The notes below the pieces were generated by a model that saw nothing but the letters and a program-made list of their open reading frames with translations, did not search any database and was not told where the DNA came from. This document shows, in pieces, positions 16,542 through 23,980 of a stretch of 64,000 bases of DNA. Numbering within the stretch: position 1 is the stretch's first letter; every line of letters starts with the position of its first letter. This DNA comes from Kitasatospora sp. MAP12-44. Its GTDB lineage: Bacteria > Actinomycetota > Actinomycetes > Streptomycetales > Streptomycetaceae. A program made the position numbers and the translations under genes. The DNA lies in the NCBI RefSeq assembly GCF_029892095.1, contig NZ_JARZAE010000004.1:4464001-4528000 (forward strand), read 5' to 3'.

Positions 16542-17060
16542 TCAGCAGCGTTGCCGTTCCAAAGCGGCGCGTACGTCCGACGGGCAGAGGTGGGCGTGCC
16601 ACTTGCAGGGGTTGGCCGCGTCGGCGCAGAGCGCCTGGACAGCGGCGATGCGGGCTGCGGCTTCGGCGAGCTGTTGCCGGAGGCGGAGCTCGCGGGCCTG
16701 CCGGCCACCAGCGGTGCGGCGCAGCTGCTCCAGCTCGGCTCGGAGTCCGGTGACCGCGATGCGGAGCGCGGGCCCCTCGTCCGGGCCGAGGACCCCGCGC
16801 GCGGCGCGGTCCACCAGGTGGTCGAGGAGCTCGTCCGACTCGGCCGGAGGGCTCGCAGCCTCGCGCCCGTTGGACGGTACGGCGGCCAGCGCACTGGCGA
16901 CCTCGGTGACGGCTCCGGCTGCGGCGGCCCAGGCGAGCCGAATTCGGACCGGGAGATCGTCCCAGGCGGGCATGGGCTCACCGCGGTGGTTGAGGCCGCT
17001 GGTGGTGGCTCCGTAGGCGGCGTAGGCGATCTGAGCGGGGGTCTGGTCGGGCATGGTCAT
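16542..17060 (-). CDS. Hypothetical prophage protein, helical
   Basis: 172 aa, MTMPDQTPAQIAYAAYGATT. The opening (PAQIAYAAYG, then WDDLPVRIRLAWAAAAGAV) is a pattern I associate with streptomycete prophage early genes. The second half is coiled coil (RAELEQLRRTAGGRQAREL) and ends with Cys/His residues (NPCKWHAHLCPSDV). Function unknown. It overlaps the small gene upstream by four bases. Confidence 0.55.
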   Translation of the reverse strand: MTMPDQTPAQIAYAAYGATTSGLNHRGEPMPAWDDLPVRIRLAWAAAAGAVTEVASALAAVPSNGREAASPPAESDELLDHLVDRAARGVLGPDEGPALRIAVTGLRAELEQLRRTAGGRQARELRLRQQLAEAAARIAAVQALCADAANPCKWHAHLCPSDVRAALERQRC

Positions 17061-17227
17061 CGCGGGTAGTCCTCTCGGGCGTGTGTGTCGGCGTCGGGGT
17101 CGGGAGTGATGTGCCAGCCGTCGCGGTGGAGGGCAGCGAGGGCGGCCTGGGCAGCCGGTCGGGCGTCATCGGCGGTCCATGGCTCCAGGGCACTCGCGAG
17201 GGCGGCGAGGGCGGCATCGGGGCTCAT
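17057..17227 (-). CDS. Small hypothetical phage protein
   Basis: 56 aa, MSPDAALAALASALEPWTAD. A single short helical domain. Both ends overlap neighbours by four bases (ATGA with the rep-like gene upstream), a strong sign of translational coupling. No function assigned. Confidence 0.5.
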   Translation of the reverse strand: MSPDAALAALASALEPWTADDARPAAQAALAALHRDGWHITPDPDADTHAREDYPR

Positions 17228-18078
17228 GCGGCTCTCCAGCTCGCGGCTTCGAGGTCGATTCGGCTTGGGTGGGCGATGGGTCGGTGCTGGCCTCGGAGGC
17301 GCGTGCACGGGAGTCCTGGCTGGGCGCCGCAGTTCTCGGCCGGGCACGGCACGGTCAGGCCGGCTGGCCGGTGCGGCGGTTCGGGTGGCGGAGATTGATC
17401 GTTTTCACCTCGCGCGCCCGCGCGGACCTGTGGCTGAGGTGAGGGCTCAGCCGTCTCTGTGTGGGTGAGGGGGTACCTACCGGAGGTAGGTGACTGTGTA
17501 CCCCCCGCCGGGGACACTGTCCGGACGGTGTCCCCGGACACTGTCCAGGGGTGTCCGCGGACACTGTCCAGGCTCTCGGATGGTGTCCCCGGACACTCTC
17601 CGGAACCCCCGCCGGGGACACTGTCCGGAACCCCCGCCGGGGACACTGTCCGGACGGTGTCTCCGGACACCATCCGCTCACGCTCCTCAATCTCTCGGAG
17701 CTTCTGGACGGCCCGCGCCCGCTTCTGGCGGGTCTCCTCCACGATGTGCAGGACCGAGCCCCAGTCGGGACCACCCACCGGGATGACCAGCTGATACTCG
17801 GTGTTGTTGTTCGGGCGCCGTTTGCCGCTGATCATGCCGACCGCCTCCAGCACCTGGAGGCACCGGGAGACAGCTGGCTCGGAGAAGCCGGTGAGGCCGG
17901 CGAGCTTGTCCCGGCCGGGAAAGCACCTGGAGCCGTCAGCGTTGGCGAACGTGGCCAGCCAGACTCCAACTGCCCCCACCCGCGCCAGCCGCTTGCCGAC
18001 GCGCAGCACCTCGTTGCGCAACGTGCGGGTCCACACGCTGCGCACGGACTCGACGCTCTCGGGCCTCTGGTTGCTCAA
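17224..18078 (-). CDS. Winged-helix replication-initiator-like protein with internal iterons
   Basis: 284 aa from a TTG (18076-18078) preceded by GGAGAG. Residues ~10-95 form a helix-turn-helix domain (LRVGKRLARVGAVGVWLATF, DKLAGLTGFSEPAVSRCLQV) like replication initiators of phages and plasmids. Residues ~100-130 are a charged helix. From ~130 the chain becomes a repetitive Val/Ser/Pro/Gly linker (SGDTVRTVSPAG occurs twice) because the DNA there is a repeat array. The C-terminus has PCPAENCGAQPGLPC, a small Cys cluster. The role in replication is inferred from domain, position in the early region and the embedded repeats; a transcription regulator is the alternative. Confidence 0.65.
   Translation of the reverse strand: MSNQRPESVESVRSVWTRTLRNEVLRVGKRLARVGAVGVWLATFANADGSRCFPGRDKLAGLTGFSEPAVSRCLQVLEAVGMISGKRRPNNNTEYQLVIPVGGPDWGSVLHIVEETRQKRARAVQKLREIEERERMVSGDTVRTVSPAGVPDSVPGGGSGECPGTPSESLDSVRGHPWTVSGDTVRTVSPAGGTQSPTSGRYPLTHTETAEPSPQPQVRAGARGENDQSPPPEPPHRPAGLTVPCPAENCGAQPGLPCTRLRGQHRPIAHPSRIDLEAASWRAA
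17512..17675. repeat. Iteron-like repeat array inside the rep-like gene
   Basis: The 11-mer GGACACTGTCC occurs exactly at 17512, 17536, 17559, 17616 and 17641, with near copies at 17591 (GGACACTCTCC) and 17665 (GGACACCATCC). Inverted relatives GGACGGTGTC(C/T) are at 17523 and 17652. Start-to-start spacing is 23-25 bp except for one of 32 bp. Each unit is nearly palindromic around its centre. Regular spacing of about two helical turns is what iteron origins look like. Confidence 0.75.
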
Positions 18079-18166
18079 GGGGTGCTCTCCGGTGCGGTGG
18101 TGTGGTCGCCCGTGGCGGGCCGATGCTCGGCAGGCCCGCCACGGGCCGTACGGGGGCGAGGCAGCG

Positions 18167-18316
18167 TCAGAACGGCGGCCGCAGCGCGTCGACAAGGCGG
18201 CGCAGGCAGCCGCGCGGGGGCAGCGGGGCGAGGAACCAGCCGCGGCCATCTGGGCGGATCAGCTCCAGGGCCGGGCGCGGCTCATCGATGCGGACGATGC
18301 GAAGTGGGGCGGTCAC
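18167..18316 (-). CDS. Very small hypothetical phage protein
   Basis: 49 aa from a GTG overlapping the upstream TGA (GTGA, 18313-18316). The sequence TAPLRIVRIDEPRPALELIR reads as a compact beta hairpin, followed by a basic C-terminus. Coupling to the upstream gene is the main evidence. Confidence 0.45.
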   Translation of the reverse strand: MTAPLRIVRIDEPRPALELIRPDGRGWFLAPLPPRGCLRRLVDALRPPF

Positions 18317-18912
18317 TTGGTCTCTCCAGGTGGGGTGTTGAGGGGGCGGCCGCAGCTGCACTCGATCGCGTCACCCACCGGCGTGAGGTACCGCCAGCGG
18401 TGGAACGGGCACGGCGCGACCAGACCGCGGCCGGGTGCGTGCTGGGTGATCGCGGCACGGCCGTTGTAGGGGCCGCCCATGGCGCGGATCGGGTGGAGGT
18501 CGCCGCAGGCCAGGCACTGGCCGACGGTGCCGGGCGGGATGGCGGCGGTGAGGCGCTGGTTGCGCGAGCCGGGGCAGTAGCGCGGCGGCGCGAGGGCCTG
18601 CGGGGTGAACAGGAGCGCGCGGCCGGCCGGTCCGGCGGGCTCCTGGCCGGAGCCGACGGCCCGGCCGTCGCAGGGCCCGCAGACGCGCTCGCCGTCCGGC
18701 AGCTGCTCGCGGGCGAGGAAGCTGTCGCCGTGGACGGAGCCGGCGCACCACAGGTTGTAGACGGTGTGGCTGTCGCCGTACCGGATGCCGGAGCGGACGC
18801 GGTGCCAGCGGCTCATCCGGTCCGTGCGTACGAAGCGCGGGCCCTCGGTGAGCGGCTCGGCGTCGATCCGGCATGGGCTGGTCGTGATGGGTGGGAACAG
18901 GTAGACCGGCAC
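18313..18912 (-). CDS. Conserved actinophage Cys-rich hypothetical protein
   Basis: 199 aa from GTG 18910-18912 with AGGAG seven bases upstream. Contains several Cys pairs (CGPC, CLAC, CSCGRPL) and conserved-looking phrases (RFVRTDRMSRWHRVRSGIRY, CGDLHPIRAMGGPYNGRA). The pattern suggests multiple small zinc-binding units. I recognise the type as common in streptomycete prophages but no function is known. Confidence 0.6.
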   Translation of the reverse strand: MPVYLFPPITTSPCRIDAEPLTEGPRFVRTDRMSRWHRVRSGIRYGDSHTVYNLWCAGSVHGDSFLAREQLPDGERVCGPCDGRAVGSGQEPAGPAGRALLFTPQALAPPRYCPGSRNQRLTAAIPPGTVGQCLACGDLHPIRAMGGPYNGRAAITQHAPGRGLVAPCPFHRWRYLTPVGDAIECSCGRPLNTPPGETK

Positions 18913-19010
18913 GGCGAGCTCCTGGTGGTGCTGGTGGTCAGGTGTGGTCGGGCTATCTCGGTCCCGGCCGACCGCCGGGGCGGCGGGCCGGGTTGATGCG
19001 GTCGAGCGGG

Positions 19011-19220
19011 TCAGCGGCGCCCCGGTGGGACGGGAGCGGCCAACGGGCCTCGCAGCCGGGCGTCGACGTCGTCGTCGACCGAGACGCCTGCGGCGTCCAG
19101 GGCGGCGGCGAGGGCGAGTCCAGCGGTCACCGTCTGCGGCTGCAGCGAGTGCAGGCAGGTGGCGATGTGGTCGACGACCGTGCGTCGGACCGTCGCGAGG
19201 CGGTGGGCCGTCCCGTCCAT
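19011..19220 (-). CDS. Small hypothetical phage protein
   Basis: 69 aa, MDGTAHRLATVRRTVVDHIA. One helical segment then an Ala-rich and an acidic stretch (AAGVSVDDDVDARL). It starts three bases after the stop of the next upstream gene. Function unknown. Confidence 0.45.
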   Translation of the reverse strand: MDGTAHRLATVRRTVVDHIATCLHSLQPQTVTAGLALAAALDAAGVSVDDDVDARLRGPLAAPVPPGRR

Positions 19221-19223
19221 GGA

Positions 19224-19406
19224 TCAGGCCTCCGGGGAGTGTTGGGCGGGCAGGTGTGCGAGGCGCTGCTGTCGGGCCTGCCTGGCTGCGTGGATCCGTC
19301 GGCGGTGGGCGCGCTGCTCCGCGCTGGGCCAGTGCGCGATGGCTACTGCGGCAGCGACCGGAGCGGCGAGGACCGCGACGGAGATGGCGCCTCCGAGCGT
19401 GGTCAC
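19224..19406 (-). CDS. Small single-span membrane protein
   Basis: 60 aa, MTTLGGAISVAVLAAPVAAA. The N-terminal 24 residues form one transmembrane helix, followed by a basic Arg/His/Gln-rich cytoplasmic tail. It starts in a four-base overlap with the upstream gene. Function unknown. Confidence 0.5.
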   Translation of the reverse strand: MTTLGGAISVAVLAAPVAAAVAIAHWPSAEQRAHRRRIHAARQARQQRLAHLPAQHSPEA

Positions 19407-19870
19407 GAGTCACCGTCCGAGTCGTAGGAGGCCAGCAGCGGGACGGGGACGACGCGGTAGCCGCTCTCCGCGTACTTGCCGCTGTCTGCCGCGAGGGCGA
19501 CGTGCAGGTGCACGGTGCCGGCGTCGTCGGGCTCCTCCTCGACCCAGGACAGCTGTTCGTCGCCGACCATGTCCCGGTAGTGGCCGACGCAGTGCGACTG
19601 TGCCTCGGCGCGGGCCAGGTAGGTGCCCAGCGGCAGCACGCCGACCTCGGCTCGCCAGGCGACGAGCCCCTCGCCGCCGATCCCGAGGATGAGCTCGTAG
19701 GCCTCGACGGTGCGGGCGACCAGTCGGCGCTCGCCCAGGAGCGCGGCGTTGCGCTGCTGAGCGGTGGCGGCGACCCGGGCCGATGTCTGAACCTGCCCGA
19801 GTGCCGCGGTCAGTTCGGCGCCCAGCCGCCCGACCTCGGCGAGAAGCTCCTGGGTCGTGAGCGTGCTCAC
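19403..19870 (-). CDS. Hypothetical phage protein with N-terminal coiled coil
   Basis: 155 aa, MSTLTTQELLAEVGRLGAEL. Residues ~5-60 are predicted coiled coil; the second half is mixed alpha/beta with HCVGHYRDM and GTVHLHVALAADSGKYAESG. Overlaps both neighbours by four bases. No family recognised. Confidence 0.5.
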   Translation of the reverse strand: MSTLTTQELLAEVGRLGAELTAALGQVQTSARVAATAQQRNAALLGERRLVARTVEAYELILGIGGEGLVAWRAEVGVLPLGTYLARAEAQSHCVGHYRDMVGDEQLSWVEEEPDDAGTVHLHVALAADSGKYAESGYRVVPVPLLASYDSDGDS

Positions 19871-20193
19871 TGCGCACCGCCAGGCAACTCATCGGCCGAG
19901 ATCTGGATAAACGCTTGGACCCGCATACCGTGCGCGGTGCCCTCCGCCCTGAACCACGTCCTCGTCACGCCATCCGACGCGGTCCACGGGCTGCCCCCCT
20001 CGACGTCAACGCCGATAGCGGCAGCGACGCGGCGCAGCAGGGGCAGACTGTCGAGCTCGTTGGGGAGCAGGGCGAAGAGCTCCGTCGGGTCGAATGTCCA
20101 GCGGATCGGCGACTCGGCGAGGTCGGGGTGCTGCGCAAGGAGCACGTGCAGGGCGGCGATCGCGGGCAGGACGCTGGTGGGGCTGGTGCTCAC
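19867..20193 (-). CDS. Hypothetical phage protein
   Basis: 108 aa from a GTG that overlaps the upstream stop (GTGA, 20190-20193). Contains helix VLPAIAALHVLLAQHPDLAE and a later strand-rich half (RVQAFIQISADELPGGAQ). Shares the helix-then-HTFDP/HISATV-like layout with its upstream neighbour, so the two may be paralogues or partners. Function unknown. Confidence 0.5.
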   Translation of the reverse strand: MSTSPTSVLPAIAALHVLLAQHPDLAESPIRWTFDPTELFALLPNELDSLPLLRRVAAAIGVDVEGGSPWTASDGVTRTWFRAEGTAHGMRVQAFIQISADELPGGAQ

Positions 20194-20546
20194 GAGTGCA
20201 CCAGCTCTCGGGCCGTGTTGGCCGGCGTGCGGAGCGGGACGGTCGCGCTGATGTGCACCGAGACGTCGTCGACCGTGGTGGCGATCGTCCAGACGCGCTG
20301 CGCGCCGGCCGCAGTGGCCACGTCGCGGTGACCCACCCTGTGATCGCGGTGCAGTCGGCGACACCAGGTGTCGAGGGTGATCAGCGCGCGGTCGTGCGCG
20401 GGGAACACGCCGGTGGCGAGGCCCCCGTCGTAGTTCCATGACGGGGTGATGTCCTGCGCGACGCCGGCCTTGGAGAGGTGGCTGAGCAGCTTAGCGACGG
20501 CGATCATCGCCGCGGCCTGGAGCTGCAGTTCGGTAGGCTGCGACAT
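20190..20546 (-). CDS. Hypothetical phage protein
   Basis: 118 aa from ATG 20544-20546 (MSQPTELQLQAAAMIAVAKL). An N-terminal helix precedes a beta-rich region (DDVSVHISATVPLRTPANTA). It is the first gene of a six-gene overlapping string that runs left from here, 97 bases downstream of the Cro/Xis-like regulator. Function unknown. Confidence 0.5.
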   Translation of the reverse strand: MSQPTELQLQAAAMIAVAKLLSHLSKAGVAQDITPSWNYDGGLATGVFPAHDRALITLDTWCRRLHRDHRVGHRDVATAAGAQRVWTIATTVDDVSVHISATVPLRTPANTARELVHS

Positions 20547-20642
20547 GCGGCCTGCCTCCTTCTGTGATCGTTGGGTGTGGTGGGCCCTGGGTCGTCCTCT
20601 GGGGTCCAAGCCGGGGACGGCCCGCCCACGTTTTTGGGCAGA

Positions 20643-21131
20643 TCAGGCAGCTGCGGTGGTCCGCGCGGCCTTGAGCTCTGCGAGGACCTGCTGTCGGTCG
20701 AACCGGCGGTCCCGGCCGACGTAGATGGGCTCGATGCGGCCCTCGTTGATCTCGATGTCCAACCAGTTCTCGCTCTTCCGCAGGTAGCGGAGGAGCTCCT
20801 TGGGGGTCATCAGGGGCTCGGGCCCGGCGTCGGGTGTCGTGGTCTGCATCTCGTCTCTCGGTGTAGATGTAGAGTTGACGACCACGGAAAGTTCGACGAT
20901 GAAGAGGTCGGTGAGCGGCTTGCCGAGTGCGGTGGAGATCAGCTTGGCGACGTGCTCGCTGCACTCCTCGCGGGCGGTCTTCCCCTGGCCGACCACGAAG
21001 CCGACCATCGCCTGTGAGATGCCGGCGCCGGTCGGGTCTGCCCGTCGGGTGGCTTCGGTCAGGCTGGGGATCTTGAGGCCGGCCTCCTTCATGGCCTTCC
21101 GGAGCTCGGCTCCGTTGTTCCGTCGTCGCAT
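20643..21131 (-). CDS. Phage regulator: Cro-like HTH joined to Xis-like HTH
   Basis: 162 aa from ATG 21129-21131. Residues ~5-75 look like an XRE/Cro-type DNA-binding domain (ELRKAMKEAGLKIPSLTEAT, GISQAMVGFVVGQGKTAREE). Residues ~100-155 are an excisionase-type domain (LMTPKELLRYLRKSENWLDI, RIEPIYVGRDRRFDRQQVLA). It is divergent from the repressor gene, as cro is from cI. An in-frame ATG at 20847-20849 would give just the Xis-like 68 residues, and an operator-like copy lies 12 bases upstream of it. It may therefore make two products or be a fusion of two genes. Confidence 0.7.
   Translation of the reverse strand: MRRRNNGAELRKAMKEAGLKIPSLTEATRRADPTGAGISQAMVGFVVGQGKTAREECSEHVAKLISTALGKPLTDLFIVELSVVVNSTSTPRDEMQTTTPDAGPEPLMTPKELLRYLRKSENWLDIEINEGRIEPIYVGRDRRFDRQQVLAELKAARTTAAA
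20862..20874. promoter_or_regulatory. Operator-like 13-mer inside the Cro/Xis-like gene
   Basis: TGTAGATGTAGAG is identical to the sequence at 21199-21211 in the regulator's promoter. It sits at the junction of the two DNA-binding domains, just upstream of an internal in-frame ATG. Confidence 0.55.
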
Positions 21132-21190
21132 GGTGTCCTCGCGTGGCTGGTTCTGACGTTCCCTGGTGGGCCCGTCGGCTTGATGTCTCC

Positions 21191-21220
21191 TTTCTACATG
21201 TAGATGTAGAGCTTCGTCAA
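21191..21220 (-). promoter_or_regulatory. Promoter and operator of the Cro/Xis-like regulator
   Basis: On the minus strand TTGACG (21220-21215) and TAGAAA (21196-21191) are separated by 18 bases. Between and overlapping them lie the perfect palindrome TCTACATGTAGA (21193-21204) and the repeat TGTAGATGTAGAG (21199-21211). A related TCTACACATG overlaps the repressor start at 21351-21360. This is the expected layout of an immunity switch. Confidence 0.65.
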
Positions 21221-21357
21221 TGGGGTCGGACGTGGGTGATCGGGGGTCTACGGGGGTCCTTCTACTCCTTAGCGGTGCGTTAAGAGATGCACAGTTGTCA
21301 GTCACAAGCGGTAGACCAGCTTGCACAGGCACGCAGTGCCGGGCGATCCTTCTACAC

Positions 21358-21738
21358 ATGGATGCAGAAGCGAGAGACGCAGCGGCGCCTGAGGACCTGT
21401 CCGCGCTGCTAGTGCGCGCCCTCGCCGAGGTCGGCCGCAACCAGTCCTGGCTGGCGAAGGAGACCAGCATCCCCCTGCCCACCATCAACGCCTGGGTGAA
21501 GCGCACCCGCGGTGGTGAGGGCCGGATCGACCCCGACCGCCTCCGGCTGATCGCCAACGTGCTGCCCGGTGTCACGGTGGCCGAGATCTTCGAAGCCGCA
21601 GGCAGGCGTGTTCCTGGCCCCCTTGACGAGGAGCGCGAGCGCAAGCTGCTGCGGCTCTATCGTGCGCTTCCGACAGCCTCTCAGCGGATGTTGGTGGAGC
21701 AGGCTGAGATGCTCGCGAAGGTCGCCCGCGCGTCGTAG
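21358..21738 (+). CDS. Phage repressor-like HTH protein
   Basis: 126 aa from ATG 21358-21360. Residues ~15-75 form an XRE-type helix-turn-helix (LLVRALAEVGRNQSWLAKET, SIPLPTINAWVKRTRG). The C-terminal helix (DEERERKLLRLYRALPTASQ) is probably a dimerisation element. No peptidase domain is present, so induction would not be by RecA-stimulated self-cleavage. It is divergent from the Cro/Xis-like gene and shares operator-like sequences with it, including one over its own start. The longer frame from 21220 runs through the operator region and was not used. Confidence 0.75.
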   Translation: MDAEARDAAAPEDLSALLVRALAEVGRNQSWLAKETSIPLPTINAWVKRTRGGEGRIDPDRLRLIANVLPGVTVAEIFEAAGRRVPGPLDEERERKLLRLYRALPTASQRMLVEQAEMLAKVARAS

Positions 21739-21912
21739 CGGGACATGCCAAAAGTCGATCTATCGGCATCCGGAACGCGATCGTTCGTTTTTCTACCTAA
21801 CCCAGTGTGAGGTGTCACTCGAACGGGGTACCGTTCGGGAGCGCGCCGCAGTTCTCCTCCTCCAGCTGCTGCGACACGAGTTGCTCTATCGTGCCGATTG
21901 CCGGGGGTTCCC

Positions 21913-22176
21913 ATGTGCATCCGTCTAGTGCCAGTCGATCTCGCTGCCGAACTGGTGTCCTACGACGCAGTGGACGTCTCGATCCGCGTCCGCCGGGGCG
22001 CCAACCCCGAGTACGTCATGGCCGAAATCAGCGCCATCCTGTCCGACCTCGACGCGCCTTCCGCCGCGGTTGGTGCACTCTGCTTCTGCGGGGACCCGAT
22101 CACCCTGCCGCCCGAGCTCCTCGCGCAGCAGGCCGGGTGTCGCGACGACCGCCGGCAGGTGCTCCGTGGGGCGTAA
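21913..22176 (+). CDS. Small hypothetical protein upstream of integrase
   Basis: 87 aa from ATG 21913 (MCIRLVPVDLAAELVSYDAV), preceded by a G-rich stretch. Beta-alpha pattern with a CFCG motif near residue 57. It overlaps the integrase start by 11 bases, so it is probably co-transcribed. Such a position suggests a role in integration or its control, but nothing in the sequence shows it. Confidence 0.5.
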   Translation: MCIRLVPVDLAAELVSYDAVDVSIRVRRGANPEYVMAEISAILSDLDAPSAAVGALCFCGDPITLPPELLAQQAGCRDDRRQVLRGA

Positions 22177-23458
22177 GTCCACCAACAACCCCCGCCAGAT
22201 GCCCAGCATGAAGTGCGGGTGCAAGCGCTGCCGGGAGAAGTTCGGCACGAAGGTCAGGGCCCGGAAGGACTGCATCGGTAACTGGCAGGCCCGCTACACC
22301 GCCCCCGACGGCCGGGGACTGTCCGAGACCTTTGAGACCGAGGACGAAGGCATCGCCTTCCTGGAGCGCACCCGCGAGGAGATCCGCCAGCGGAAGTGGA
22401 TCGACCCGACCCGCGCCGAGATCACCCTGACCACCTGGAGGATCACGTGGCGGGGGCTCCAGACCGGGGAAGAGGCCACCCTCGACCGCGACGACCGGCT
22501 GTGGCGGAACCACATCGAGCCCCACTTCGGTGGCTGGCGGATCTGCGACATCGCCTGGTCGGACGTCCAGGCCTGGGTCAACAACCTAGACGGGCCGCTC
22601 GCGCCTTCATCTGTGACCAAAGTCTTCCAGGTCCTCGACCGGATGTTGGCTGCGGCGCTTCGCGACCGCCGGCTGCCCTTCAATCCCGCCGACAGCATCA
22701 AGCTGCCGAAGATCAAGAAGCAGCACCCGGAGGACCGCCGGCCCCCGACGTACGTTCAGCTGCGGGCGGTTCGGCGGAAGCTTCCGGACTATCACTTCAC
22801 TCTCCAGATCGTTGCCCAGGAGACTGGGCTCCGTTGGGGCGAGCTGGCCGGCTTGCGGGCCTGCTGGGTAGACCTTCCGGGTACACGCATCCAGGTTCGG
22901 GAAGTGCTCAGTGAGGTGAACGGCAAGCTGAGTCGGAAGGCGTATCCGAAGGAGAACGCGAGCTTGCGGACCGTTCCCCTTACTCCGCTCGCGGTTCGGG
23001 TGCTTCGCGCGCACCTCGCGGCCGAGCAGCCCTCACTGGCCCAGACCGAGCCGGATGATGGGCTGCACCCGGAGGAGCTGGTGTTTCACGGGCGCAACCG
23101 CCGGCAGCGAGGAACCGGCGCGGCTTACCGGGCACCCCTTCGTCGATCCGCGTTCCGCCGCCTGTGGATAACTGCAATCGAACAGGCCGGGGTGATGCGG
23201 AAGACGGTGCGGAAGCTTCCGGACGGAGGAACGCGGACGGACTACTGGCCAGACTTCCACGACCAGCGGCACGCGTTCGCCTCCAGATTGCACGGCTGCG
23301 GCGTGCCAGAGGTCATCGTGCAGGAGGTGCTCGGCCACGAGCGCGGCGGCGAGGTTACGTGGCTCTACACCCACGCGGCGGCCGACGTCGCGGGCCAGGT
23401 GCTTGCGGCGCTGAGGGGCGATCCGGTGGATAAGCCCAGGCTGCGCGCGGTGGCGTGA
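22166..23458 (+). CDS. int: Tyrosine site-specific integrase
   Basis: 430 aa from GTG 22166-22168. An N-terminal arm-binding region with a Cys-rich start (CGCKRCREKFGTK) and AP2-like GNWQARYTAPDGRG precedes the core-binding domain (~95-175) and catalytic domain. Catalytic residues are Arg223 (ETGLRWGELAGLR), His365-Arg368 (HDQRH), His391 (LGHERGG) and Tyr401 (WLYTH). It performs integration between attP and the tRNA-Ile attB, and excision with an accessory factor. The gene ends about 140 bases from attR, the normal geometry. An ATG 33 bases downstream is an alternative start. Confidence 0.95.
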   Translation: MGRKSTNNPRQMPSMKCGCKRCREKFGTKVRARKDCIGNWQARYTAPDGRGLSETFETEDEGIAFLERTREEIRQRKWIDPTRAEITLTTWRITWRGLQTGEEATLDRDDRLWRNHIEPHFGGWRICDIAWSDVQAWVNNLDGPLAPSSVTKVFQVLDRMLAAALRDRRLPFNPADSIKLPKIKKQHPEDRRPPTYVQLRAVRRKLPDYHFTLQIVAQETGLRWGELAGLRACWVDLPGTRIQVREVLSEVNGKLSRKAYPKENASLRTVPLTPLAVRVLRAHLAAEQPSLAQTEPDDGLHPEELVFHGRNRRQRGTGAAYRAPLRRSAFRRLWITAIEQAGVMRKTVRKLPDGGTRTDYWPDFHDQRHAFASRLHGCGVPEVIVQEVLGHERGGEVTWLYTHAAADVAGQVLAALRGDPVDKPRLRAVA

Positions 23459-23596
23459 GCCATGGACTCATCCAAAACTGCTCCAAAAACAGGTCGGTGC
23501 CGTGTGGGGGTCAAGGGGGGTGCACGGGGGTCTATTGGCGTAGAAACCCGTGACCTGCGGTCTAATGCAGACGCGCTGACCTGCCGAAACGACCGT

Positions 23597-23642
23597 CCCT
23601 GATAAGGAAGAGGCCACAGGTTCAAGTCCTGTTAGGCCCACC
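23597..23642 (+). other. attR: 3' fragment of tRNA-Ile(GAT)
   Basis: The sequence from CCCTGATAAGG through the T-arm (GGTTCAAGTCC) to TAGGCCCACC matches the anticodon-loop-to-3'-end half of a bacterial tRNA-Ile with anticodon GAT. No 5' half precedes it; instead there is phage DNA. This is the displaced end left after recombination in the tRNA gene. The intact tRNA should be rebuilt at the left prophage end, outside the window. In streptomycetes tRNA-Ile and tRNA-Ala(TGC) are close neighbours, and tRNA-Ala lies 640 bases further right. Confidence 0.88.
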
Positions 23643-23647
23643 TGCGA

Positions 23648-23684
23648 GAACGGCCCCCTCCCGAATTTCGGGAGGGGGCCGTTC
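23648..23684 (+). terminator. Strong terminator of the tRNA-Ile locus
   Basis: An 18-bp perfect stem (23648-23665 with 23667-23684) and a TGTTGT tail directly after the tRNA fragment. It now terminates transcription coming out of the integrase gene. Confidence 0.85.
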
Positions 23685-23980
23685 TGTTGTCGTCTGCGGC
23701 GCATCTGCGGCCGAGGCGCCGGGGTGTGATCCGGGCCACTCGGCGGGCCGGGTGCTGGGGGCGGGAGGAGTCGGGGCGTCAATCCGGTGTCAGGGTCAGC
23801 CGGTTGGGGCACTGCTGGCCGGTCTCGAACAGGACACAGGTGTGTATCATCGGCCGCATGGCGGTTCGTCCATTCGACCGCCGGTTCGTACTTGTACATC
23901 CGAGGACTCGCAGTCCTGGTCGTGACGGCCGGGGACCCTTCTGTTGAGCCCGCCATTTGCTAGAAGGACGAGGTCCCGCG

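Larger units (their letters stand above)
1..23642. mobile_element. Integrated HK97-type siphovirus prophage, right-hand part
   Basis: Contiguous phage genes run leftward from the immunity region to the tail: terminases, portal, prohead protease, HK97 capsid, connectors, tail tube, tail chaperone and tape measure. A tyrosine integrase at the right end reads rightward into a 3' fragment of tRNA-Ile(GAT), which marks attR. Right of that point the genes are conserved streptomycete core genes. Many structural genes overlap by 1-4 bases (TGATG, GTGA, ATGA), as is usual for late operons. The left end, the rest of the tail, lysis genes and attL lie outside the window, so whether the prophage is complete cannot be judged. 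All genes needed for packaging are intact. Confidence 0.95.

Noticed and set aside
17512..17675. CRISPR array
   Set aside because: Repeats are 11 bp at ~24 bp spacing with spacers that also repeat; no cas genes. Iterons fit better.
17551..18996. 481-codon plus-strand frame over the rep-like gene and neighbours
   Set aside because: Crosses several coupled minus-strand genes and has shadow composition.
23468..23956. 162-codon minus-strand frame crossing the tRNA-Ile fragment
   Set aside because: It contains the GLTGLEPVASSLSG phrase that arises when a tRNA 3' end is translated; a well-known spurious ORF.
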